Source: Mallotus nudiflorus (taxonomy: Eukaryota > Streptophyta > Magnoliopsida > Malpighiales > Euphorbiaceae). From it: DNA of 64,000 nt. The stretch lies in NCBI GenBank assembly GCA_947683625.1, contig CANTUR010000645.1, forward strand, positions 673,501 through 737,500, written 5' to 3'. Below are positions 37,531 to 52,132 of this stretch, one piece after another (position 1 is the first letter of the stretch; each line of letters opens with the position of its first letter). The notes under the pieces were generated by a model. That model was not told the DNA's origin and searched no databases. It saw only the letters and a program-made list of their open reading frames with translations. A program made the position numbers and the translations under genes.

Positions 37531-38625
37531 TATACCAAAAATATACTTATTCATTTAATAAAATAATTCATGTTTAAACTTATAGCAAAACATGAAAACT
37601 CATAATCATGTATCTACATGCAATGTATATAAAAAATAATAACTCATAAGTTTGTGCTCCTCGAGATATACTCGATGGGCCTCGATCTTGGCGTAGCTAG
37701 AAAAAAAATGATAATATTAGAATAAATTCCTAACTCATACTTCTAAGAATTCTAAAGAAAGACTTGATCTAAGAATTCAAAACTCGATCAAACACAGAAA
37801 CTCAAAATCGACCCGATGTCACGTTTTACAAGAATTCCACTGAAAATCGACAGAACCTCCTCTGTAAAATGGATATCTCTCTACTAAAAGTAGAGCCGAT
37901 CCTGAAAGAAAACACACTTCTAAAACACAGAGTGCTCAATACCTCAAGTTGGGACCCCGAACTGTATAATTTCCAACCGAGGTATACGTGATAAAAATAA
38001 ATAGTTAATAATAATACTTTAAAATCATTAAAAATCAATAAAATCAATAATAAATCACAATATAATATATTTAATCATCAAAACACTAAATATACTTATT
38101 TTCTCAATAATTAAATAAAAATCTTAATTTATTATATAATATTAATAAAATCCCAAATTTTCAAATATTCAACATAAAATAGTAAAATTCACATTTAATT
38201 ACTCAAATAGTTTAAATATATTATAGAAGTAGTTAAAAACCACCAAAATAGTAAATAATTTATTATTTAAATATAATTTTCAAAAATTAGTATTACTTGG
38301 TTAAGAATAGTAATTAATTTGTAAAAATTATTTTAATACCCTATAAAATTGTAAAATCATTTAAAACATATTATTTAACTATAATTTTAACAAAAATACA
38401 TAATTAACTCATATATTCAAAATTCACATAATATAATATATTTTTCAAAAATTATATAAAATTACCAATAATTATTTTATCAATACTAAAATTACTAAGT
38501 TAAATTAATAACACTAAATAAATCGAGTTTCCATCCAAAAATAATTAATTAACATAATTATAAAAATTTTGAACTTTAAATTATTAAAATATTCAAAAAT
38601 ACCCATTATTCAAAAAAAAAAAAAA
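37531..38625 (-). mobile_element. Element D 5' LTR, second part, truncated
   Basis: It continues D's LTR in register with the 3' copy (compare 8880-9990) and then stops at an A-run (about 38610-38626). The 5' terminal part of this LTR (promoter and TGTAATGACCC end) is missing, so a deletion or a later event defines the junction with the following DNA. Confidence 0.8.
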
Positions 38626-40055
38626 AAGCGTTCTGTAATTGAGATGAAATAATCATTATGATTATTGCATACAAATTTTGGTATAGTTTAAAGCTGATTT
38701 TGCTTTGATAGATTGCAAATTGATAGTTTCATTTTCTTGGTAATGGGTGGTTAAACATAAACTCTTAATCAATGTATATCCTCACCAACAATTTTTTTTA
38801 AATACAAAAAAGAACATACGAAGTTGTTCTTTAATTATTAGAGCTGTAATAGCCTTGTTAAAAGGTAACTCTAAACTCTTGATGCTTTTAGATTATATTA
38901 GGTATTTGACAGATTTGGGTTTTTGGCAGGTGATGGAATGGGGGATAAAGGAGAAACCTTACAGGCCAAAGGAACTTGACTATGATGGTTTGATGGTTTG
39001 TTGCAATAGCAAATTTGTAATCTAAATCATGAGATATCTATGATTATTTTGAAACACTTTCTTCACTTTATATAATTATCTTTAATTCAAATTTTTGTTA
39101 TGATTTAGGATTTTTTATTTCTAAAAAAAAAAATTATCATTTTTACTTGTGGGAAGACATGGGTCTCCTACCAAGTGTGGCTATGGAGAATCATGGGCAC
39201 AGATGCAACATATAGAGAATCATGGGCTATTCTCTTTGGATTTTGATGAAGATGAGATTCACGAAAAGGAGAAGTTAGCTAGAGTGGAAATGGGTGTTAA
39301 TGGTTATGGTTCTCATGAGTGAGGTAATTCTAAAGGTTAATTTTGAGGTAGTGTATTCTTTTATTAGTTTAAGGGAACTTTTTCTTTTGCTTTGTAAACG
39401 AATTGTAATTGACCTGCTTATCGGTTTTAAGACCTCAATTGTATATTTTTTTATGAAGTAACTTTCAGGTTTTTCATTTCTTTTGGCAGAATTTTTTATT
39501 TTGAGCATCTTTTACATTTCTTGATATTGTTATTTTATGTTAAATGTTGATATCGTATAGTTTTAATTTATTAACGGTTCAACAAAATGAGCATATCGAT
39601 ATTGTATAGTTTTAATGGAAGCTTTAGATATCTTTTATAATATGCAATCAAACTAATCATAGTCTTCACATATTTAGAAATATATATATATATATATAAT
39701 GGCTCCAAAATAAAATAAAAATAATTTATTGATCCGAAAACCATTTAAATTATTGATTTTCTTTTATTATTGTATACCAATCTTCACATATTCAAAAACA
39801 TTTTTATAATTTAAATGTTGGCTTCAAAATAAAATATAATTTAAATGTTCCCTTTAATATTTTTCCCCAATCAAAAATATATTTTTTGAATATTATTTGT
39901 ATATGATATAATCAAAATAGTATACTAATCGCATACTATTCATATACTATTTATACATATTGTGTGTTTATTACAAAAATACATACAACATACAACATTT
40001 GTTTACTGCCAAATATAGTTTATTAAAAATTTAAAACATGTATCTGGTATTATTT
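38626..40055 (+). other. Non-retroelement DNA with an orphan coding-like stretch
   Basis: I do not recognise a family here. A possible exon (about 38932-38990) follows TTTTGGCAG and encodes VMEWGIKEKPYRPKELDYD; about 180 bp further, 39150-39322 is open for roughly 57 codons with acidic and lysine-rich composition (LDFDEDEIHEKEKLARVEMG) and ends in TGA. A 13-bp word, GAGAATCATGGGC, occurs twice in it (39186 and 39215). The sequence between and after is AT-rich like introns or a 3' region. It could be the tail of a captured or broken host gene. From about 39500 to 40055 I see only AT-rich sequence. Confidence 0.3.
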
Positions 40056-40059
40056 GTTG

Positions 40060-40490
40060 AAATAGGTTGTTGAAAATGCAAAACAGGTGACATATTCATT
40101 ATTCAGTTAACTAAATTTTTTAATATTATTCGAATATTATTTGTATATGTTGAAAATATAAAACATGTGTCATATCATTATTCAACATTGTTGAATATTA
40201 TTTGAATCTTATTTGTACATGTTGAACATGCAAAACAATTTTCATATTCATTATTCAATATTTTTTAATATTATTTGTATATTTTTGGAATCTTATTCAT
40301 ATCTATTGAAAATGCAAAACAAGTGTTATATTCATTATTCAGTTATATACGTTTTTGAATATTATCCGTATATTTTCATAATCTTATTCGTATATATTGA
40401 AAATGCAAAACATGTGTCATATTCATTATTCAGTCATATACATTTTTTAATATTATCCATATATTTTCAGAATCCTATTCATAAATGATA
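40060..40490. repeat. Short tandem array, about 71-92 bp units
   Basis: Five to six imperfect copies begin TTGAAAATGCAAAAC (near 40070, 40150, 40221, 40305, 40397), followed by CATATTCATTATTCA and TTTTTGAATATTAT-like segments. Unit lengths vary. The ORF read across it (40213-40488) merely reflects the repeat. From 40490 to 40877 the sequence is AT-rich without visible features. Confidence 0.85.
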
Positions 40491-40874
40491 CATAAAAAAA
40501 GTATATGATCTGAATACAATAAGTATCTGAAACTCAAAAAAAAAGTATCCAAAAGTAATAACAATATCTAAAATTAAAAACAATACCTCAAACTTATAAA
40601 AACAGTATCTTAATACGATAATTTGAGTAAGTTTATATTGTTAGAAAAGTTATTAAAGAAACAGTTGGCCTTCAGTAATAAATTTCAAATATAATTGTAT
40701 TCAATTAATTAAAATAAAAAAAAATTAATATATGCACATCAATTAATTTGAATCTAAGTGCCCATCTTTTTTCAAATGCATGAAACTTGAAAAATATGTT
40801 TCATTTCTTTCTGTTTTATTTTTTATATATTTCAGTTTATTTTTCGTGTATAAAATGAATAAAATAATATAAGC

Positions 40875-40877
<3 letters not shown>

Positions 40878-40914
<37 letters not shown>
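40878..40914. repeat. (TA)n microsatellite
   Basis: About 18 TA units mark the edge of the next repeat, which begins with a TGTAGGC-like sequence. Confidence 0.9.
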
Positions 40915-40915
<1 letters not shown>

Positions 40916-40918
<3 letters not shown>

Positions 40919-41940
40919 AGGCATTTGGTTTGATTGGCCCATAGTAGGGAGTAAATTATGGATGCTCAGTTTGATCGGCCCACGACAAAGCCTAGTGATG
41001 AGAACATGCAAAGCTTGAATACAAGAAAAGACTCAAAATCTTCTTGAAAATGGACCTAAGAGCCTAAATCCATTCCAAGCCCAAACTCATGTAAACATAA
41101 GACTTAAAACCTCAAATCCAAGCCCAAGCCCATTATTACCCAAAGGCCTAGTCTTGGGTTACGGCTAGAGAGGCGATGCCTTATTGAAGAGGCACCGCCT
41201 CTATAGTAGTCGTTTTGATGAGTTGACACCTCATCGAAGAGGCACCACCTCTGTAACAACCACTTACATATGCAATAAATGCAAATGTGATAATGGTGGT
41301 CAAATTAATAGGTCTACCCCCTACTAAATTGAACCTATTGTGTGAAAAGGAGGATTTTAAGAGCAGAGAGAAAGAATGTAATGATAAGGGTGAAAAAGGG
41401 GAGGTCTTATCAAGGAATGGGGAATTAAAAAGGGTATAGAGAGTAAGAAGAAAGGGTCAGCAACTTTTACCATTTCTTTTAGCAAGTTTCAGAAAGAAAA
41501 GAGAGAGGGGAGAGCTTTGAAAAGGGGGGACATTCTTGAGAAAGAAAGGAGAAAAAGTTATCTTAAAAGTCCTTTTTAGAAGAAAGAAGGAAAAACTCTT
41601 ACATTCAAGTGAATATAGAGATTAAAAGTTGTCTCTGAGGGCCAACCATTTTAATAAAAAAGCTCATAAAGCAGTAATACTCTTCATTTTTTCTTAAACA
41701 TTGAGTTGTAGATTTGCATAAGTTCCTTATTTACTTGCTTATTTCTTGGATTAGTCATTTGTTCCATGCCATATTTATGATATGATCATTTAAATCATTA
41801 AGTATAGTTACAAGATGTTAGTCATTTGCATGTGATTTTTGCTTTACTAGAGATTTAAGAGGTTTGAAAGTTATTATTTCGTTTGTTAGTCAGGCAACGC
41901 CTTTTAAAAAAGGCATTTCCCCTTTAGCTTAAGGCGATTT
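40916..41940 (+). repeat. Unclassified interspersed repeat, left part (possibly an LTR)
   Basis: The sequence has a higher GC content than the surroundings, with GGCCC and AAGCCC motifs and small hairpins (41169-41203), a GGGTATAGAGAG region near 41430 that could be a TATA-type promoter, and a following AG-rich leader. It continues at 45264 after a solo LTR. No coding region is seen. LTR-like organisation is a guess. Confidence 0.4.
41169..41203. other. Hairpin AGAGGCGATGCC/GGCACCGCCTCT
   Basis: Twelve-base arms with one mismatch flank a 10-nt loop. Related words recur at about 41225-41255, 41890-41930 and 45280-45310, so it is a characteristic motif of this repeat. Confidence 0.6.
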
Positions 41941-45258
<3,318 letters not shown>

Positions 45259-45263
45259 GATTT

Positions 45264-46395
45264 AGTGTCACCTCTATGCTTAGAGACGATGCCTTATTGA
45301 TGAGGTGTTCGCCACTTCAACAGAGTCATGCATAGTTTTATTATAGTTTCTTTATTTACTTCATATAGTTTGCGTTTATATGTATTTTCATGTTTATTTA
45401 ATTCAGTTACCTTTGTATAGTCATTTGTTTACTTTGTTTAATTAAAATAATCATGTGTTTATCATTTTCATTTATGTTTGATCGATGGATTAACCTTATG
45501 ACTCCCTTTTGTAGGATTTATATATTTGTGGAGATTAATGTCTTGCTTATTTCATGAAACTTGAGATGATTTTAATCATCAAGCTTTAATCCCTTCCACT
45601 TGCTTGTGGATTTATTTATTTTATTGGTTTATTTTTGGCTTATTTTCTGTTTATTATACCCTTTATTACATGTAAAAGAGTTGTAATCTATTCTCCTCCC
45701 TCCTTTCTTTGCATGAAATTTTATCTCTATTTTGTGAATGAATGTTTGTTTATATGATAAATGTTATGAGTCATATTAAAATGCATGAATTTGAGTTAAC
45801 ATGCAAAATTGGACCAAAATATAAAATTAGAAATCGTTCAAAGGCAATTATAATTTACATGTTAATAAAGGAATAATTGGATAATTAAAGGTAATAAAAT
45901 ACAAAACACAAACGGAGGCCAACCGCAAGGTTGGATGGGCATTCCAAAAGCCCATACCCAGTTTCTGAACTTCTTCTCTGAAGACGGCTTCTAAGAACCT
46001 CCGTGGGATTTAGTTGTTGTACAATGTGTCCTGAATTTCATTACAAGTGATGATTCCTTCTCCAATTTGGGCTTCAAGCCTATTTTGTATTTCCTAGTAG
46101 GCCTCAAGCTCATAGAGTGTCGTGATTGCCAAACACTTGGACACGTGCTAAATCCTACCGCCTATAGTGGTGACTTCACTAGGGATATAGAATTAATTAT
46201 TCTTTTGTATACAAAATATTTTATTCCAGTGTTTTGTATTTTATCATTTTTAATTATTCTTTTGTTTTTTTTACATTTTTTTCATACATTTCACATTTTC
46301 ACACAATGATCACTTAATCCCTAAATGACCCAATGATAATCATTACTTTGCTACCTATGTTTTACTCAAACCTGGTGGTGGGGTCTTTGATTATT
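45264..46395 (+). repeat. Unclassified interspersed repeat, right part
   Basis: It continues 41940 after the solo LTR and contains two neighbouring hairpins, CCAACC-GCAA-GGTTGG (45919-45934) and ATGGGC/GCCCAT (45935-45955). Near 46372 a GGTGGTGGGG motif might be a primer-binding-site region of a Tat/Ogre-like Ty3 element, in which case 40916-46370 would be its LTR. I hold this weakly. The ORF at 46067-46309 has no recognisable product. Confidence 0.35.
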
Positions 46396-46670
46396 TGTAA
46401 TGACCCGATATTTTAAATGATATAAAATTATTTTGAGATATGCAATGTTAATAAAATTTTTAAATTTTATTTATATATTATCATTATTTGTGTATATTAT
46501 TCATTTATTTTATTCTAAATATTTTATTTACGTAAAATAATTAATTTGTGAGTTTTATTATTTAAAGTATTTAAAATAATTTTCATTGCTAATACTTTGA
46601 ATAGTATTATTATTAATATTTTTGTTGTTATTATTATTATTATTATTATTGTTATTTAAAGTTTACTTAT
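46396..46670 (+). mobile_element. LTR F (family 2), first part
   Basis: It starts TGTAATGACCCGATATTTTA, the same terminus as D's LTRs. An (ATT)n tract is at about 46627-46650. It is interrupted at CTTAT by a solo LTR and resumes at 49933. Its far end and any internal region are beyond the window. Confidence 0.88.
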
Positions 46671-49600
46671 TGTCACGACCCAAAATAGGGGCCATGACCG
46701 GCGCTAGGGAACGGGAATTCTTTCGAATCTGGAACCCGTAGCAAGCTTAAAATAAAATAAAACATACAATAATAATAATAATAATATAATTTGCAGTGGA
46801 AATAAAATCATAAATAATTAAATAATAATCCACCACGGGATTTAAATCAATAACTTATATAAACTTTTAATACAAATCCAGTTTAAATATTTAAAGTACA
46901 TAACTCATACCAATATAATACAATATCTTTTTTCAATTTTTTTACAACTACTGCAGTGTCTAGATTAATAAAAATAAAACTCAAGTGAGTAGTTTACATA
47001 ATGAAGCCGGGGCAGAAGAAATCCGACGTAAGGGTCTGCTACTGAGGTCTGATGATGATGACTCTCCTGAAAAAAATAGTCAACAGAGGGGAGTCAGACC
47101 TCACTGAGTGAATTATTATAATATATATACATCCATACTAAATGACAATGCACATAGTTAAAAGTATATATATTACATATGTATACAAGCACATACACAC
47201 AGATGCAATAAAATCATTTTATATATTTTTATTGAAAATCATAGTTTATGAAGGATCAAATAGAACCCTAGAAAATTGCAACCTCAAAACAGTGTTAGAT
47301 AACACTCTAGCCATACAGGCTCACTTATTCCAATATATTCACTTATTCCATTTGGACAGCAGACTGGCCTCGAGACACTAAGTCAACTGAGCTCCAGCAG
47401 TCTGACTGTCAGTGTGATTGGCCCCGAGACACTTGGTCAACCAAGCTCCCGCAATCATACTCCCAAATCATATCTCACACATCAAATAATCATATCCAAT
47501 CAATATCCACAAATGGTTAGTAATATAGCCTAAATGCTATAAGTGTACCGGTACGTACTCGGTCCTAGTGCCGCCCACTAGGTAGCACGTTCTATTGATA
47601 TCCTTCATTATTAAATATAAAATATACATTCATAAATAAATGATTTATGTAATTGAAATGAACAGCAACATAAACCATATATATACTAGAAATATACCAA
47701 AAGTAAACTAGGTATATTTCGAGTATATATACATTAAATAAATCCAATTAAATTACAAAATAAACTAAAAATATATTCAAAAATATTTTAAACATAATTC
47801 ATTAATAAAATATGCATATAGTTTAAAATATACCGAAAATAAACAAAAAATAAACCAAAAGTAAACTAAAATAAACTTAAGTACTAATTAAACCATTATG
47901 CATATTTAATCAAAATAAAATATATATTTCTAAAATCATGCACCCTAGAGCATATATATATAAAATAGTAACTCACAATTATTGCACTCCTCGAGATGGG
48001 TCCGATGGGCCTGGTCCACTAGGCCTCAGTCTTGGCGCAACTAAACAAACAAAAATGTCAGGAATCAGAACAAATCTAACAGAAGTTCTAAAGACTCGAT
48101 ATAGAATACTAGAGACAGAATTAGGATTAGAGCTCGACCGGACACCACGTTTTATGAGAATTCTACCGAAAATCCGACAGAACCTCCCCTGTAAAATAGA
48201 CATCTCTCTACTCAAAGAGTAGAGCCAACCCTGCAAAGAAACACACTTGGAAACTAAACACAGAACACAACCACAATCCCTTGGTCGGACTCCAAACTAT
48301 AATTCACCAACCGAGGTCCACAATTCACAAACTATTTACAAAATACCAAAAATACCCTTATATACTAAAAATACATTTTATCAGTAGAAATTATGTAATT
48401 AACCCTAAAACATAGTAAAAATCGATAAAAACTCATTTTATTAGAAAAATCGTATATTATATATATAATTGAAAATAATTTATGAAAAATAGTTTTAATT
48501 AGTTAAAAATACTAAATAATTTATAGAAATCATTTTTATACCTTAAATAACTATTAAAACCAATTTAATTACATTTTTAGCCAATTTAGGATAAAATTAC
48601 CAAAATACCCATATATATATAAACATACTAAAATAAATCCAAAAATTCATCAAAAATAATATAATTGCACAAAAATTAATTTTCTCAACATATATTTCAA
48701 TAATATCAATAAATATACTCAATTAACCAATTAATTTCAATTAAACACATAATTAACCCTATTTTTTTCAAAATTACATAAACTAAATAAATTCAAAATA
48801 AATACACAAAAATTCACAAAAATTACAAATAAATTTCTATAATTCATTTAAACACCTATATTTACCATAAAACGTAATTTCATAATTTAATTAATTAATT
48901 TTCAAAAATTAGCAAATAATAATAAAAAAATACCCAAAAATCAAAATAAATTCCAAAAATTCTACAAAAATTCCAGCATGAAGATTAAGCTACTAGGATC
49001 AAAGTTTTTGAAGGGAGTTTTCACGAATCAATCCAATTGAATTTCAAAAAAATCAAGAACCCTAATAGGCTGAAATTGCAAAATCGAAACCTAGGGAAAT
49101 CTAGACCATTTTAAGTGAAACAAAGCTTGGAATCACACTCACTGGAGCTCAAGAAGAAGATAAAGACTGGCGGTGTCGAAAACGGTGGTCAAAAACGCTG
49201 TGAACGACGGTGAGAAGAGTTTCGGCAACTTTAGCTTTTTCTAGCCAAACCACGACGGAATAGGGAGCTGCTGGCGACGGGGAAGGCTAAGAAAGAAGGT
49301 GGCACACCAAGAGGCACACTGACGGGAAGAAAACCGAGTTACAGATGCCGGAATCGGGTGAGGGACGACCAGGAAAAGGAAGAAGAAGACGATGGCATTT
49401 TTGTAATTTTGGCAAACTTTTAGTTTTTTGATTAAAAATTATGTATATATGTATATATATATAATCACACTATATATTATAATAATATAAACTCCCACAC
49501 ACATTAAATATACTCCACACACATATAATTTAATATATTAATAATTTTATAGACTTAAAAATAATTAAATAATATTAAAACTAAATAATGAATAATAAAA

Positions 49601-49927
49601 AATTAGGGTAATTAATTAAACTCTAGTTTAATTTAAATAAATACACATATATATACTTTATTTTAGCACTTTAAAAATATATATGTGTTCATGCAAATGC
49701 GTGAATTTGTTTAAAATAATTAATATTAAATTATTTACGTGTTAATTTCTCCGAAAATAAAATTCTCGGAAAAATTTTATGTAAGGTACTTAAAATAACA
49801 TAAAATAATTAAAATAAGCTTTAAATAAATATCAAACTCATAAAAAATATTATAATTATATACAAAATTATTAACACTGCATATTCCGATGCAGTATAAA
49901 AATATTTTAAAAACTCGGGATATTACA
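46671..49927 (-). mobile_element. Solo LTR (family 1) in LTR F
   Basis: A 3257-bp LTR runs from TGTCACGACCC to GGGATATTACA with duplication CTTAT at 46666-46670 and 49928-49932. It has a TA-rich promoter region (about 49441-49470) and the hairpin series. The ORF at 47979-48236 covers the two-tier stem-loop, as in other LTRs. Confidence 0.96.
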
Positions 49928-49932
49928 CTTAT

Positions 49933-52132
49933 ATATATATATATATATATAAATAATCAAAAGCTAAAAATCGGGTCAAACTCCCAATTCCTTTCTTTTC
50001 TCTTTTCTTTTTCTTTCTTCCTTCCTTATTTTTTTCTTCTCTTCATTTTTTTCCCTTGCTATTCGTGATAAACTAGCACCACCTCGTGCCACTGGAGCTG
50101 CTATAGCCACTACCAATGACCACCACCACCACCACCTCATGCCACCGGAGCTGCTATAGCCACTACCAATGACCACCACCACCACTTCCAGCCACCTCCA
50201 GATATCGTCCTCCACCACCTGAAGCCACGGGAATGGGGAGAAACTAAGTCATGCCGAGAGTGGACTCCATTGAAGTCGATGAAGTTTTCGGCGACAAGAG
50301 CTCTAGACTCCGGTCTCTTTTGGAAGCTCTTAGACTGGTGAAGCTTGTTCTAAGCTTGGTTTGAGCTTGAATTCCCTTTATTGTGAGTTTTCATCATTTT
50401 TAGTTTATATGATATTAGGGTTTTGAATTTTTATTTAATTATTGGGTTTGATTCATGAAATTTTGCTTTGAGAATGTTGTTGTAGGTAGGTCAATCTTCT
50501 CAAAAATATTTTTTGTATATTTTTTTGTATTAATTTGAATAATGGGATTTTTGAATATTTTAATATTAAGAAATGGATTTTTTTTTATAATTATGTTATT
50601 TAATTATTTTGAATGGAAATTTGATTAAATTAGTGTTATTAATTTAAATTAGTAATTTTAGTATTGATAAAATAAATTTTAGTGATTTTACATAATTTTT
50701 GGGAATATTTTTAGTATTATGTGATTTTTGGATATATAGGTTAATTGTGTGTATTTATTGAAATTATAGTTAAATAATATGTTTTAAATGATTTTAGAAT
50801 TTTATAGGGTATTAAAATAATTTTTACAAGTTATTTACTATTTTTAACTAATTAATACTAATTTTTGAAAATTATATTCAAATAATAAATTATTTACTAT
50901 TTTTGTGATTAAATGGGTTTTAAACTATTTTTATTATATATTTAAACTATTTGAGTAATTAAATGTGAATATTACTATTTTACGTTGAATATTTGAAAAT
51001 TTGGATTTTTATTAATATTATATCATTATTTGAGATTTTTATTTTATTAATGTGAAAATAAGTATATTTAGTGTTTTGATGTTTAAATAAATTATATTGT
51101 GATTTATTATTGATTTTATAGATTTTTAATGATTTTAATATAATATTATTTAATATTTATTTTATTGCGAATTGTGAATCTCGGTTGGGGATTTGAGTAG
51201 TTCAGGGTCCCAACCTGAGGTGTTGTGCAATCTGTGTTATAGACGTGTGTTTTCCTTGCAGGATTGACTCTAGTATCAGTAATGAGATGTCCATTTTACA
51301 GAGGAGGTTCTGCCAATTTTTTGATAGAATTCCCGTAAAACGTGACGTTGAGTCGATGTAAGTTCCTGTGTTTTGATTGAGTTTTGATCCTTAGATCGAG
51401 TCTTTCTTTAGAATTCTTAGAAGTATGAGTTAGAAATTTATTCTGATAATATTATATATATTTTCTAGTTGTGTCGAGACTGAGGCTTATCGGACCAGGT
51501 CCGTCCAGTTTGTCTCGAGGAACGCAAACCTCTGAGTTATTATTTTATATATACATTGCATATAAATGCATGATTATGAGTTTTCATATTATAATAAGAG
51601 TTTAAGCATGAATTATTTCATTACATGAATAAGTATATTTTTTATACTTTTAGTATATTTTTGGTATATTTGATATATATGTGACATTTTACTTAGTTTG
51701 TTTTAGTATATAATTTGTATATATAAGTGACATATCAATATTAGCATGTTTTAGTATATATATTCAGTATATTTGACATATATTCAGCATATGCATTTAG
51801 TATATAAATGTTATATCCTTTTTAAATGATTGCCATTATATTTAAATTGTGCAATTTATTATTTTCCATAAACATATGGTTTTATTGAAGGATATCAATA
51901 GAACGTGCTAGCTAGTGGGCTGTACTAGGACTGTGTACATACCGGTGTGATAGATTTTAGGGTTAAGTTTATGAAATCATTTGAGGTGAAATTTGATTGA
52001 TTGATTATTGAGATTTGTTGTGATTGAGTAATGTGATTGTGGAAACTCGGTTGACCTAGTGTCTCGGGGCCAATCACACTGACAATGAGACTGCGGAAGC
52101 TCAGTTGACTTAATGTCTCAGGGCCAGTCTTC
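49933..52132 (+). mobile_element. LTR F (family 2), second part
   Basis: After a short TA tract there is a CT-rich leader, a leader end with GAAGCTTGTTC, a long AT-rich stretch, a candidate acceptor TTTCCTTGCAG (about 51262), the CTCGG/CCGAG-type stem (51180-51220) and the twin stem-loop (about 52029-52130). Element E is inserted at TCTTC (52128-52132). A CCACCAC-rich patch (50080-50215) makes a spurious minus-strand ORF. Confidence 0.85.

Noticed and set aside
38610..38626. Poly(A) end of a LINE or retrocopy
   Set aside because: The A-run is at the broken edge of D's LTR, with no reverse-transcriptase remains or flanking duplication visible.
40060..40490. CRISPR-like array
   Set aside because: Units are imperfect, lengths vary, there are no regular spacers, and the context is a plant nuclear genome.
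49976..50218. 80-codon W/V-rich ORF
   Set aside because: It is the reverse reading of CCACCAC repeats in the LTR F leader.
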